Shown here: one piece after another, positions 21,130 to 33,361 of the stretch
Layout of the letters: every line of letters begins with the position of its first letter
How positions within the stretch are numbered: the stretch's first letter is position 1
Assembly (NCBI GenBank): GCA_029851415.1
Contig: CM056743.1
Span: forward strand, 65,564,186-65,628,185
Source: Eretmocerus hayati
Taxonomy: Eukaryota > Arthropoda > Insecta > Hymenoptera > Aphelinidae
Length of the DNA stretch: 64,000 nucleotides
Direction of reading: 5' to 3'
The notes under the pieces: generated by a model
Told to the model about the DNA's origin: nothing
The model's database searches: none
Seen by the model: only the letters and a program-made list of their open reading frames with translations
Made by a program: the position numbers and the translations under genes

Positions 21130-21795
21130 AAATAGACTTCAATCACTTGCTCATCACTGACTTTTCCATGTGCTCCTCACTACCCCTCCAGCTGTTCGTA
21201 CACGCAAACGGTGCTCATCTACTTCGTATTGAAGCGAGAGCGCATCCAACCCCATCGTCGCGTTCGCAGAATCAGAAAGTCTTCGCGTACGCGAAATTGC
21301 GCTTCTCTTTCCTACGCAAAATTTTCGGCACGGTGCCTTGCAATAATTTCGCTCACGCGAAACTCCTCGCGCACGCGTAATAGTGTGTCGTGTACCCAAC
21401 AATTGAGTATTTTGCTTTTCGTGTTAGCGTAAGCGAATACGGTCTACGCAGACCCGCTAGCTGACCTCGCACGCGAAGGGTACCCTCGTTCTTCGGATTG
21501 AAGATAGAATGAATTCCACATTATTGTCGCGTACGAGGAAACGGATAGTCTCCGTGTACGCGAAAGTGTGCTCTCTTCGCTCACGCGGAATTTTCGGCAC
21601 AGAGCCTTGCAATGTTTCCGCTTAGGCGAAATTTTCCGCGCACGCGTAATAGTGTCTTAATGCATAGTGTATAATGTATAAGAAATAGTGTATAATTCGT
21701 GTACCCTTCGTTTGAGTATTTTGCTTTCCGACTTAGCGAGAGCAAATGCGGTCTACGCAGACCCGCTAGCTGTTCGCGCACGCGAAAGGTACCCT
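21130..21795. repeat. Extra CGCG-palindrome segment, left arm only
   Basis: Starts with the same stretch as 17590 (CTTGCTCATCACTGACTTTT). It includes the perfect palindrome TTCGCGTACGCGAA at 21282-21295 and two sub-repeats. No counterpart occurs at the mirrored place in the right arm, so it was added by duplication or conversion. Confidence 0.7.
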
Positions 21796-22073
21796 CGTAC
21801 TTGAAAATGTATTATAAATCCCTGGGCCTTGGCGGCAATGCACAGATATCTCCGTGGGCTCAAATGATACAAAGTAATTGATATGGTTATGGATTGCTAT
21901 GATTCGTATCATTGCAGACTTCGCGGAACCCCGATTGAAACTCTGAATTTCGGTCAGTTGTGACCGTGTCGGATGCAGGATCTCGCAATTGAAAAGATGA
22001 AATTTTTTTCCTTGTTCCTGATTCCAATGCACGATCTCTCTGACAGTTCTAATGATGGGGAAGAGCAATCATC
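21796..22073 (-). repeat. 370-bp repeat next to the axis
   Basis: The last left-orientation unit. The sequence switches strand at 22073, where ATCATCCGAATTGTTGCTC begins. This is the axis of the giant inverted repeat, with essentially no spacer. Confidence 0.75.
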
Positions 22074-24920
22074 CGAATTGTTGCTCTTTCCGATCATCCG
22101 AACTGTCAAGGAGCTTTGTGTATCGACATCAAGATCAAGGGAAAGGATATCATGTTTTTGATTGCGAGATTCTGCATTCAATACGGTCACTGCCGTCCCA
22201 AAATTCAGAATTTGAATCGAGGTTGCGCAAGTTCTGCAATAAGACGGATCAAAGCAGTCCATCATCATGTGAATAACTCATCGTTTGAGCCCACGAGGAG
22301 ATTTGTGCGTTGCCGCCAAGGCTTAGGGGTCCATGATACATTTTCATTCAGACTATGCAACTATGACCATCACGAGTATTCTTGGAAACGTACTGTAGTC
22401 TAGTTTCTGACGTCGTTGGGAAATACTGACACTCCGTGATGAGTCTGTTGCTCTGTCACATCATTCGAACTGGCAAGGAGCTCTGTGCATTGTTTCAATA
22501 TTGGAGAGATAAATTACGGGTCCCCGAAACTCGCTATCCTGCATTCAACACGATCACAACCGATGCAAAATTCTGCGTTTAAATCGAGGTTTCACGAGTT
22601 CTGCAATCATGAGGAGCATAGCAATTCATTATAATGTGGATTACTCATCATTTGAGCTTACGGAGAGGTTTGTGCATTGCCGCCAGGGCCCGGGGTTCCA
22701 TATTACATTTTTATTTACAAGACTATGCACCTATGACGGCTACGAGTATTCTTGAATTCGTATTGTAGTCTTGTTTCTGATATCGCTGCAAAACAACAAT
22801 GCTCAGTGATGAGTTCAATAGTCGCTATCATCCGCCTGTAGAACGGTTCGAGAACTCCATGCATTGGCATCGAGATGAAGGAAAAAAATATCATGTATTC
22901 AATTCAGAGATTCTGCATTCGATACGTTTCCAACCGGTCCGAAATTCAGAGTTTGAATCGAGGTTCCGCGAGTCCTGCAATGATACGGATCATAGCAATC
23001 AATTATCATGTAAATTACTCATCATTTGAGCCCTTGGAGAAATCTGTGCATTGCCGACAAAGCCCAGGAGTCCATAATACATTTCATAACGATTACGAGT
23101 ATTCTTGGAATCGTACTGTAGTCTAGTTCCTGACATCGCTGGAAAATATTGATGCTCAGTGATAAGCGAAATGATTGCTCTTCTCCATCATTCGGACTGT
23201 CAAAGAGCTCTGTGCATTTGCATCTAGTTCGAGGAAAATATATCATGATTTCAATCGCGCGATTTTGCATTCGATATGGTAACAACCGATCCAAAATTCA
23301 GAGTTCTAATCGAGGTTTCGCGGGTTCTTCAATAACACGAATTATAGCAATTGATTGTGATGCAAATAACACATTATCTGAGCCGGCGGAGCGATCTGTG
23401 CATTGCCGCCAAGGCCCAGGGATCCATATTACATTCCTATTTGCAAGACTATGGACCTATAACGATGACGAGTATACTTTCTACTAGTATTGTTTCTGGA
23501 ACCACTGCAAGATAACGATTCTCAGTGATAATTTGGATAGTTGATCTTCCCCATCATTTGAACTGTCAGAGAGATCCGTGCTTTCGCTTCAGGAACAAGG
23601 AACAAATATCATGTTTTCAATTGCGAGATTCTGCATCCGACACAGTCACGACTGACCGAAATTCAGAGTTTGAATTGGGGTTCCGCGAGTTCTGCAATGC
23701 TTCGAATCATAGCCATCCATTACCATGTCAATTACTTATCATTTGAGCCTACGGAGAGATCTGTGCATTGCCACCAAGACCCAGGGGTCCATAATACATT
23801 TTTATTCATTAGACTATGCGGCTATGACAATTGCGAGTATTTCTACAATCGTGATTGGAGTCTAGTTTCTGACATTGCCGGAAAATGTTTATGCTCAGTG
23901 ATGGGTGGAATGATTAGTCTCTTTCATCATTCAAACAGTCGGAGAGCTCTGTGCATTGGCGTCGGGATCAAGGAAAAAATATCATGTTTTAGATCGAGAA
24001 ATTCTGCATTCGATACGGTCACGACCAATCCGAAATTTGAATTTGAATCGAGGTTATGCGAATTCTGCAATAATACGAATCATAAAAATTTGTCGTCATG
24101 TGGATTTCTTATCACTTGGGCCCACGAAGAGATCTGTGCATCTCCGCCAGGGCCCAGGGACCCATATAACATTTTCATTCACGATACTATGCACCTATGA
24201 CGATTACGAGTAATCTTGGAATCGTACTGTAGTCTAGTTCCTGACATCGCTGGAAAATATTGATGCTCAGTGATGAGTGAAATGATCGCTCTTCTTCATC
24301 CTTCGGACTGTCAAAGAGCTCTGTGCATTTGCATCTAGTTCGAGGAAAAGATATCATGTTTTCAATCGCGCGATTTTGCATCCGATATGGTAACAACCGA
24401 TCCAAATTTCAGTGTTTGAACCGAGGTTCCACGAGTTCTGCAATAATGCGGATCATAGCAATTTGTAGTCATGTGGATCACTTATCATTTAAGCCCACGG
24501 AGCGATCTGTGCATTGCTGCCACGTCCCAGGGATCCATATTACATTTTCATTTGCAAGATTATGCACCTAGAACGATGACGAATATTCTTGGACTAGTAT
24601 GGTAGTCTTGTTCCTGAGATCGCTGCAAAACAAAGATGCTCAGTGATGAAGTGCATGATTGCTCTTCCCCATCATTCGAACTGTGAGAAAGATTGGTGCA
24701 TTGACATCAGGAACAAGGAAAAAAATATCATGTTTTCAATCGCGAGATTCTTCATCCGACACGGTCACAACTGACCGAAATTCAGAGTTTGAATCGGGGT
24801 TCCGCGAGTTCTGCGATGATACGAATCATAGCAATCAATAACCATATCAATTACTTATCTTTTGAGCCCACGGAAAGATCTGTGCATTGCCGCCAAGGCC
24901 GAGGGATACATAATACATTT
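22074..24920 (+). repeat. ~370-bp tandem repeats, right inner block
   Basis: Seven to eight units in plus orientation. Intervals between the GATGCTCAGTGATGAG landmarks (about 22803, 23156, 23522, 23898, 24270, 24640) run 353-376 bp. Compared with the left arm this block holds about 1 kb more, through duplication of units around 23290-24300. Frames such as 23670-24200 arise from the repeat. Confidence 0.8.
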
Positions 24921-25570
24921 TCAAGTACGAAGGTACCCTTCGCGTACGCGAACAGCTAGCGGATCTGCGTAGACCGTATTCGCTTACGCTAACACGAAAA
25001 GCAAGATACTCGATAGTTGGGCACACGAAACACTATTACGAGTGCGCGAAAAATTTCGCGTACGCGAAAACATTGCAAGGCACCGTGCCGAAAATTTCGC
25101 GTGAGCGAGGCGAGCACATTTACGCGTACGCGAAGACTTTCTGTTTCCGCGTAAGCGACAATGACGTGGAATTCGCTCTATCCTCAATCCGAAGTACGAG
25201 GGTATCCTTCGCGTGCGCAAACAGCTAGCGGGTCTGCGTGGACGGCATTCGCTTACGCTAACACGAGCAGCAAAATACTCGAACGTTAGTTACAAGATAC
25301 ACTATTACGCGTGCGGGAAGAGTTTCGCGTTTGCTCAAACATTGCAAGGCGCCGTGCTGAAAATTTCGCGTGAGAAAGGGGAGCACGATTACGCGTACGC
25401 GAAGACTTTCTGATCCTGCGGATGCGACGATGGGGTTGGATGCGCTCTCGCTTCGATACGAAGTGTAGGAGCACCGTTTGCGTGTGCGAACAGCTGAAGG
25501 GTACAGTGAGGAGCACATGGAAAAGTCAGTGATGAGCAAGTGATCGAAGTCTATTTTCTGAGATTGCTGC
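24921..25570. repeat. CGCG-palindrome segment, right inner
   Basis: Holds perfect TTCGCGTACGCGAA palindromes at 24939-24952 and 25055-25068 and near-matches at about 25123 and 25392. It consists of two sub-repeats about 270 bp apart, each starting near a GGTACCCTTCGCG-like stretch. Mirrors 17591-18240. Confidence 0.75.
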
Positions 25571-27130
25571 AAAACAACGATGCTCAGTGATGAGTGGAAT
25601 TGTTGCTCTTTTCAAACATCCGAACTGTCAAGGATCTTTATGCATCGACATCAAGATCAAGGGGAAGAATATCATGTTTTCAATTGCGAGATAGTACATT
25701 CAATGCGGTCACAACCGTCCCTAAATTCAGAGTTTGAATCGAGGTCGCGCGAGTTCTACAATAATTCAGATCAAAGCAATTCATTATCATAAAGATGACT
25801 CATCATTTAAGCCCACAGAGAGGTCTGTGCATTGCCGCCAGGGCCCGGGGATCCATATTACATTTTTATTTACAAGACTATGCACCTATGACGACTACGA
25901 GTATCATTGGATTCGTATTCTAGTCTTGTTTCTGGAATCGCGGCGAAACAACGATGCTGAGTGATGAGTTAAATAGTTGCTTTTTTCCACGTATCAAACT
26001 GTTGGAGAGCTTCATGCATTTGCATCGAGATCGAGGGAGACAATATCATGCATCCAATTCAGAGATTCTGCATTCGATACGGTCACAACCGGTCCGAAAT
26101 CCAGAGTTTGAATCGAGGTCCCGCAGGTTCTGCAACGATACAGATCATAGCAATCAATTATCATGTGAATTACTCATCATTTGAGCCCTTGGAGGAAATC
26201 TGTGCATTGCCGCCAAGACCCAGGAGTCCATAATACATTTCATGACGATTACGAGTATTCTTGGAATCGTACTGTAGTCTAGTTTCTGACGTCGTTGGAG
26301 AATTTTGATACTCAGTGATGAGTCTCTCTCACATCATTCGAAATGTCAAGGAGCTCTGTACATTGTTCCAATAATGGAGGGATAAATAATGGGTTCCTGA
26401 ATCACGCCATCCTGCATCCTACACGATCACAACCGATGCAAAATTCAGAGTTCAAATCGAGGTTTCGCGAGTTCTGCAATCATGAGAATCATAGCAATTC
26501 ATTATCATGTGAATCTTTCATCATTCGAGTCCACGGAGAGGTCTGTGCATTGCAACCAGGGCCCGGGGGTCCATATTACATTTTTATTCACAAGACTATG
26601 CACCTATGATGACTACGAGTATTCTTGAATTCTCATAGTAGTCTTGTTTCTGATATCGCTGCAAAACAACGATGCTCAGTAAAGAGTTAAATAGCTGCTT
26701 TCTCCCATTTGTAAAACTGTTAGAGAGCTTCGTGCATTGTCGTCGGGATCGAGGGGAAAAATACCATGTTCGCAATTGCGAGATTCTGCACTTTATACGG
26801 TCACAACTGATCCAAAATTCAGAGTTTGAATCGAGGTTCCGCGAGATTTGCAATAATACGATTCCAAGCAATTCGTTATGATACCAATCACTCATTATTC
26901 AGGCCCACAGGGAGATCTGTGCATTGCCACCAAGGCCAAAGATTCCACGTTACTTTCCCATTCACAAGACTATGCACCTATGCCGATTACGAGTTGTATA
27001 AAAATCGTTGTTGGATCCTAGTTTTTGAGATCACTGTAAAACAACGATGCTCAGTGGTGAATTCCATCTCTTCTACCCATTATTCGAGCCCCCGAAGAGC
27101 TCTGGGCACTGCCTTCGAGATCCAGTGAAG
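25571..27130 (+). repeat. ~370-bp tandem repeats, right outer block
   Basis: Five landmarks at about 25587, 25960, 26313, 26677 and 27053. Mirrors the left outer block, which has one unit fewer and is split by the LTR element. Confidence 0.8.
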
Positions 27131-28250
27131 AAGAACATTTCGTTTCCAATAATCTGATTAGGTGAAAAATCTTACGAGAGCGGAAGACTCCCCACTTCGC
27201 TCACGCAAAAGTACGAGACATGCGGCGAACGAGTCGAGGGTGAAAAACTTTCGCATGACCGAGAATTCCCCAATTCGTGCACGCGAAAGTTCATCACTCC
27301 GGGAAAGTGTTGAATTTTCGTGTGCGAACGCTATTTGCACGCGAAGATCCAAAACTCGGAGCAGGTCACTTGAGGCCGGAAAATTTTCCGCGTGCGCGGT
27401 GATCAAAAATTCGGCCCAATCGAGTTCAGGTTGGGAAAATTTCGTGTGCGCAAAGATCTCCCACTTTAGCACGCAAAAGTTCGAAACTCGTGGCAGTCGA
27501 GCTTGGATTGATATCTTTCGCGTACGCGAAAATTACTCACATAGCGCGCGCAAAATTCGGAATTACCTCGACAGATAAGACATTAGAGAATGGAAACTCT
27601 CGCATGCGCGAAGAGGGAAGTCGCACGCGCACACGGAAATTTCCCACCTTCTCCAGATACTTTGTCAGCTTCTCAATCATACGATTAAGGAAAAAAGCTC
27701 TCTTTCTTCCCATCTAGGAAATTGTGCGTGCGCGAAAGAAGCTTCTCGCGGGCGCTCCAGTGGACATCGTTACGCGTGGAGTAACAATCCTCGATATTTC
27801 ACAGGGCGACGAATCTCTCAAGTTCACAATACGAGACTTTATGTTGGAGAAAGAGCCCCGAAGTTTATCAGGAGATAAAGTGAAAGAGTCAGTTCACGTT
27901 GTTTACATAGGTAAAATCATAGCGTGAACCATTATCTCCGTTCATGCGAATTACGCGAAAGATGATGTGGACTGCCGAAGGGAAAACGAACATCAGATAA
28001 ATTGTCGAAATTAGCATACGCGAGTATGAACTAAAATGTTATGGTTGACACTGAGATTGCTGTCGTGCATGAGCAAGTTAGACCATAGCGTACGCGACTC
28101 TCATGTTGAAAAGGGAAAAAGAAAAAACAGGATCAGGACCATTTCTTGTAAACGCGATATTTCAGTAACTGAGCGCGCGCGAAAAATGATGTGACGTATC
28201 GTACGATTTATGGCGTACGCGAAACCCAACTCCATTGACTCACCTCAACA
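27131..28250. repeat. CGCG-palindrome segment, right outer
   Basis: Mirrors 10661-11480. A perfect TTCGCGTACGCGAA lies at 27517-27530. It also contains a right-only 289-bp piece (27724-28012) bounded by GAAATT direct repeats. Confidence 0.75.
27718..28012. repeat. Right-arm-only 289-bp segment between GAAATT repeats
   Basis: GAAATT at 27718-27723 and 28007-28012 bracket DNA missing from the left arm, where a single GAAATT joins the same flanks (reverse-complemented, near 10889). This is either a deletion in the left arm across a 6-bp microhomology or an insertion with a 6-bp duplication. A 67-codon frame inside it (27724-27927) is unrecognised. Confidence 0.7.
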
Positions 28251-28548
28251 GCACCAATCTCTGGCACTCAAGTAGAGGATCACTGCCGAAACTCCAAATC
28301 AGGTCGATCAAATCGGCTAATTCCCCAGCCTAAGTAAAGAAATGAGGCATGACCTTTTGCGAGCAAAAGGGTCACTCGGAGAACTTAAAATAGCTCGATC
28401 CGCATTGAGTCCGCTATCTTGTCTGCACTGAGCCTCCGCAGACGACAGCTCAAGCCACGCATCACAGGTGGGAATAAACATTCCCGAAAAGGCCATTTGA
28501 CAGGAATGCTCCTCGACCGACGAAAAAAATTAAACACAACACAAACAC

Positions 28549-29055
28549 GTGGCATCATCTCGCATAAGCCGGTCGCGGGCCATGCGATTGGTGCACCGAA
28601 AACATGGCCCGCAGCAGACACATCGCATCATCTGTACTGCGTTATCTGCGACGAGATGTCTGCTACAATACGGCATGCCGACCTTCTGCTGCAGCGGCCA
28701 AGGCCACGGTTGCCTGTTTGTCGGCTCTCGACACGCATGCCACACAACATTATTCCACACACCTTATTATTTAACACTCTCCGCGACTCCCACAACACAC
28801 AAATTCAAACTCGAACGCGAAAAGCACTGCGTCGTTGCCTCTGCAGAAGCGTTCATGAAATTATGCAATGCCACTGCCACCACACCCGCCGAAGACACAG
28901 CTCTCACAAAAACGCGAACGCCCCAACACGCACAGCTCACCGAATTAATTTTTAATTTCCCGACGCCAACAGCTCGCGCAAAAAAATCACGCTTCACAAT
29001 CAACACAAGAGCAGCCGACAAACACACCCCTCCGAGCCATAACCAAGCAGAATAA
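28549..29055 (+). CDS. Arm-conserved open frame, unknown (right copy)
   Basis: Counterpart of the minus-strand frame at 9829-10353, 168 codons, with the run TFCCSGQGHGCLFVGSRH. It has no recognised domain, and I would not call it a gene without expression data. Frame retention between two diverged arms is the only support. Confidence 0.15.
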   Translation: MASSRISRSRAMRLVHRKHGPQQTHRIICTALSATRCLLQYGMPTFCCSGQGHGCLFVGSRHACHTTLFHTPYYLTLSATPTTHKFKLEREKHCVVASAEAFMKLCNATATTPAEDTALTKTRTPQHAQLTELIFNFPTPTARAKKSRFTINTRAADKHTPPSHNQAE

Positions 29056-29060
29056 ACAAT

Positions 29061-29111
29061 GTAACGCTTTCGTGTAATGCTAGCCGTTAAGCATTACACA
29101 CCAAGCGTTAC
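29061..29111. repeat. Terminal hairpin, right arm
   Basis: Mirror of 9782-9832. GTAACGCTTTCGTGTAATGC pairs with GCATTACACACCAAGCGTTAC-type complement. Small differences from the left copy leave most pairing intact. Confidence 0.75.
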
Positions 29112-29275
29112 TGACATAACGCTAAAAAATACGTTTTTTTCACACGACAGTTACAAACTCAGGAAACCGTAACAAAATCGCTCGATCTCACCATTCGAAA
29201 TAACAAAATCACCGCTACCTAATTTTTCGGGGTGTACGCGAATTCTGAAACATGTTGTATAGCTATAGTACCACA

Positions 29276-30699
29276 GGCCGCGAGTAGATATAGGTATTCT
29301 AGGCCATATAGCGAATATCGAATGCGGTGAAAGGCCGAAAGCGGAGGCAATGCGAGCTGCGCAGCGCCTCCACGCCGGCCGATGCTTACTATAGGTGCAA
29401 GTGAGATGAAAAACGGTACGAGTGGGGGCCAAAAGCAGTGCCGTACATATATTTCCGTGCTGTTTGGCCGTGTAATTCCTTGAATTACGTGCGCATACTG
29501 GCCGCAAAGTTCCCTTATGTACTTCAAATTTTGCCGCGCAGCCCCGATAGAGGGTGCTGCCAGTTTTTCGGACAGAATTTATGAGCCAATCAGGGCGCGT
29601 CTTCTTCATTGAAGAAGACGGAACTTCAACTTGAAGAAAAAGTCGACCATTAGGCCACTTGTTGAGTAGCTTTGGCCAAGAGAGCACGCGCTTTTTGCCC
29701 TTCGTTTTTTAGCCGCCATAGTTCTAGCCGTGTACCCCCAGGAGTCCAGGAGGACTGCACACGAGCTTCAAGAGTCCTTACAATTGAGAAAGACGTCAAG
29801 GGTCTTAAATTGAAACCGCAGATAAGTTATTACCAGTTATGGAAAATAACGGTGAGTCTTCTAATTGCCCATTTTTCTAATGTGAATTCCCTCGTCCCGG
29901 CCGAAACTTGAGCCTCGTGCGCGCGTATCCCTGCCGACTCCCAGCCGATCCGGACTGCTGGGGGAACACGTGCTAAGGCCGAGCAGCCCGAGATAAAATA
30001 CCACGCCCAGGGGCCGCGAAATTGTGTGACCAGAGGCCACAGGTCGAGGAAGCGACCTCGTGAATACCTAGTGCGCGCATCAGATTGGTGTTTTTCGAGC
30101 AATCGCGTAGAAATTCAGTGTTGCTGTCGTTCGGACGACGACGAGTAAGGCCGTACTCCAAGTGGATCGCCACCCCGAGAATTCGCGAAATCCTTGACTG
30201 GGGAAATTCGGCGTGCGCGGAGCTCGTGCTCCAAGAATCAGGACAGTTAGCCATTGTCTCAGCGAGGCAATTAGCATTGGCGTTGCGCGGCCATTTTCCT
30301 GTGAATTTCGGAGCAGCATGCTCTTCGAACTTGGAGCCAATCGGCAGCGAAGTTGACTAGGCCGTTGAATAAGAGACTAGGCCGATAGTTGATTGTCCAG
30401 GCCGTTAGTGAAGTGTTTCATGCATTGTATTATCAGGATTGTGAAGTGAATTTTCGTGTTCCACAGGAAATCAAGGAGACATGTACTGATGATTATATTT
30501 GATCACTGAATATTTTGTCCGTTAGTTGTCGGGTATATTGTATATGTGAAATTTCGTGTATCGTCCGCGTAAGAGGACGTTTCAGAATATAGGCCGAATT
30601 ATCTTCATTGAAAAATCTGAATTATCATTTAGAGTGCGTGTGCGAGTTTTCCCTCCCCCTTTTCAATTCCTAGGTTGAATATAAGGTAGGTGAACGAGA
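29276..30699. other. No confirmed gene; GC-richer spacer with a possible first exon
   Basis: GC-richer than its surroundings and not repeated elsewhere in the window. At 29839 an ATG opens ATGGAAAATAACG, directly followed by GTGAGT, a strong splice-donor match. That could be a short first coding exon, but nothing downstream confirms it. At 30355-30420 three imperfect units each contain an AGGCCG core (CTAGGCCGTTGAATAAG, TAGGCCGATAGTTGA, CAGGCCGTTAGTGAAG). Confidence 0.3.
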
Positions 30700-32430
30700 A
30701 GATGCCGAGAAGCTGAGATCGCTAGAATCGCGTTCGCCGTCCATTGCTTGAGACTCGCGTCCAAGGCTAAGAGTCCTCAATAATGAATGAGTTGTGATTG
30801 GTAAAACAAAATACCACGTCACAATCTCCAGGATTTCAAGCCCAAACACAGGTCTAAAAATTCCTGGGGGAGAACTTGAGATCGATTCTGATCTATTTTG
30901 TGGCAAAAATGTCTGGTCAGATATGACAGACATCAGAGAATGATTGATTTGACCTCAGAATTCGATATGCTGCCAGGTCAGGAGCACTTTGAGTGCGAGT
31001 CTGGAACATTAAATGGGATTTTGAGCCTAATCTCAAGTCTAGGAATTGCCGTAGAAGAATTCCAGATCAATATTCGTCAAGAAGAAGATGCAGAACAGTA
31101 CAGATTATTCAAGAAACGGTGAGTTCTCGGTGGCAAATAATTAAACTGCCGATCTACGATGACTTAGGGTATATTCTAGGGCTGGGAATCAATATTTTGA
31201 GCCCGACCTAAGGTCAGAGAGTCACCGCAATCAGCTCTGAGACCAATCCCAGACCGAGGAAAGGTGATGAGCGATGCGTATTCGTCGGAGATAGAGGTTT
31301 CTAGATCGGATCCTTCTCTGCTGCTACCAAGAAAAGCTCCCTCGATCGTTCTACCATCACTCAGCAGAATTTTGAGCCCAAGCACGGCTCTGAGAATTTC
31401 CATGGTCAAGTTTTAAACAGAATTCGATCTATTCCGAGTCGGGAAAGTCTTATTAGTACAGGATTCGATGAAGAAGGACCAATTATAGCTCGGATTTGTA
31501 TATGCTGCTGAGTCGAGCAAACTTTGAGTGGATTCCTGAAGTGCTGATCAGAATTCTGAGCCTAATCCGATGTCGAGAATTGCTGCCGAGAGATTTGGGA
31601 CTGATATCCGTCCAAGAAAAGCTGTTCAGTGATGCAGATTATTCAAGGAATGATGATTTTTAGGTTGGAGAAAATTAAACTGCCGATTTTTAAAAACTCG
31701 CAGTACATGCAGAAGATGTTAGGCAATATGTGTAGCCCAGCCTCGTGTCTAATACTCACTGCAATCAGCACTGGATCGAGTCTGAGCAGAGAAAAAGCGA
31801 TGAAAGGCGCGTATAAGTCGTGAATGATGGTTTATGAGTCGGAGATGGTCCTAATGCCACCCCAAGAACCTGTTTGATGCGTTGTACCACAAATTCTCCG
31901 GATTTTGGGCCTAAATACGACTCTGAAAACAGCCGTGGTTGAGTGTGACATCGACTTTGATCCGATTCCCCTGTCAGGCACGTCTCTCAAGCATTTACAC
32001 GTATCAGAGGTAATCGATTTTAGCTCGGAATTCGATATGCCGCCGCTACTAAAACACTTGGAGTGAATTTGTCGAGTATTTAGCAGATTTCCGACCTCAA
32101 TCCATAGGCCAGGAATCGCCGCAAAAAATTTGGGAACAATATTCGTGCAGGCAAAGTCGTCGAGTAATGCAGATCATTCAAAGAATGATGATTACTGGGT
32201 GGAAGAAATATACTGCCGATCCACAAAAACATGCAGTACATGTGGTTAATGTTAGGCAATACTCCAAGCCCAACCCCGTGTCTGAGAATCACTGCAATCA
32301 GCTCTGGATTGAGTCTGAGCAAAGAGAAAACGATGAACGGTGCGTAGCAGTCGCGAATAATGGTTTATAAATCGGAGACAGCCCTACTGCCACCCCAACA
32401 ATCATTCCAATGGGCTCTGCTATAAATTTC
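30700..32430 (+). repeat. ~535-bp module array, plus-strand arm
   Basis: Tandem modules. The landmark AGATTATTCAAG recurs at about 31103, 31639 and 32169 (536 and 530 bp apart). Other landmarks are CACCGCAATCAGCTCTGAG, CAGGTCAGGAGCACTTTGAG and TGCCACCCCAAGAACC. The same modules lie reversed at 35330-37957. Small open frames follow the modules and are not genes. Confidence 0.75.
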
Positions 32431-33105
32431 CAAAATATTGAGCTTAGATTCAATATCTCTCAACGGTGACTCTCAGAGTTGCGAGATCGACATTGGACTT
32501 TCAAGAGATTTTGAGTGGTGCAAGTCCATCGCGAAAACAATAGTTACAGGGAAAAGTGGTTCTCCTGACACCCTGAAACAATTCGAAATTCGGTCTGGGA
32601 GTACTCAACAAAATTTCGAGTACAATTTGGAGTCTAGTCACTGTTGCATTGAGATCCAGGAGATACGTCGTGGCCTCAATACTCAACTTGTCCTTGTGGG
32701 AAATTGAATCATCAAGTCATGATATAATTCCTAGAACCATCTGATTCCTGGATATCCTGGACGATTTATTGTGTATCATTGAATTAAGTTCTGTGTTTTA
32801 TATATTTACCAACACCTATTGAAAGCTTGAAGATTACACCTATTCATCCGTATCCTGGTTGGATAACAATCACGGGTCATAGTTCGACCCCAACATTGCC
32901 AAGATACAGCGGCAGAGTTGGAGATTTGCAATAGATCTATATTTCGAATAGAGTCAACTCATAAAGAGACGTATTAGTATAATGATCAGATATATTCCAA
33001 TGATCCTCTCGATTTCATTATGTGTAGTCAGGCGTAATAAATCAAGACAAAGACTGAGATGATCACGGAGCTATACCTCAATTTGTATTTATTGTGTGAT
33101 TATAT
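32431..33105. other. No gene seen
   Basis: AT-rich spacer. The first 270 bp hold an 89-codon plus-strand frame (32438-32707) and a shadow on the other strand, with no recognised motif and no second copy noticed. Confidence 0.4.
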
Positions 33106-33361
33106 CAATCATATCCAGAAAATGTCATATTCTGAGGGATTTGAGATCAAATTTCGTCCAGGAACGACTGTCTGACCTCGCAGATCATCAGAGAAATCGT
33201 AACTTTCAGGTACAAAGAGAGTACACTGCCGATCTGTAATAACTTGAGAGTACTTCTTGAGAGTGAAAAGCAGTATTTTGAGTTCATCCTCATGTGAGAG
33301 AATCAACGCGATCAGCTCTGAGGTCGGTTCTGAGCCGTGTAAAGGTGATGAGCCTTGGTAA
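33106..33361 (+). repeat. 535-family module interrupted by foldback
   Basis: Similar to 7650-7880. It ends GAGCCTTGGTAA, at which point the CACTG element is inserted, and it resumes at 34929 with TAATTAGTCGGG. Confidence 0.75.

Larger units (their letters stand above)
9628..29275. repeat. Giant inverted repeat (~19.6 kb, axis near 22,073)
   Basis: The two halves are reverse complements over most of their length. The left end reads GGTACTATACAACATG and the right end mirrors it. Going inward on both sides come a terminal segment of about 1 kb with a conserved hairpin, a segment full of CGCG-type palindromes, ~370-bp tandem repeats, a second CGCG segment, and more 370-bp repeats. The order and details of individual repeat units match between arms, so the arms share one origin rather than just repeat content. 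The left arm carries two insertions (12326-17257 and 19754-20894) and an extra CGCG block (21130-21790). The right arm carries about three extra 370-bp units, one extra outer unit and a 289-bp segment. No transposase is seen and no target duplication is evident, so element status is inference. Confidence 0.85.
28251..29275. repeat. Right terminal segment of giant inverted repeat
   Basis: Mirrors 9628-10660. It ends at TATAGTACC near 29273. Weak similarity to the left flank may continue for some 40 bp further, so the exact terminus is uncertain. Confidence 0.8.

Noticed and set aside
22799..24213. Many 60-176 codon frames (for example 23670-24200) resembling each other
   Set aside because: They recur once per 370-bp repeat on both strands with no start context or domain; repeat by-products.
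22074..24920. CRISPR-like array
   Set aside because: Units are ~370 bp and diverged with no short identical repeats and spacers, and the DNA is eukaryotic.
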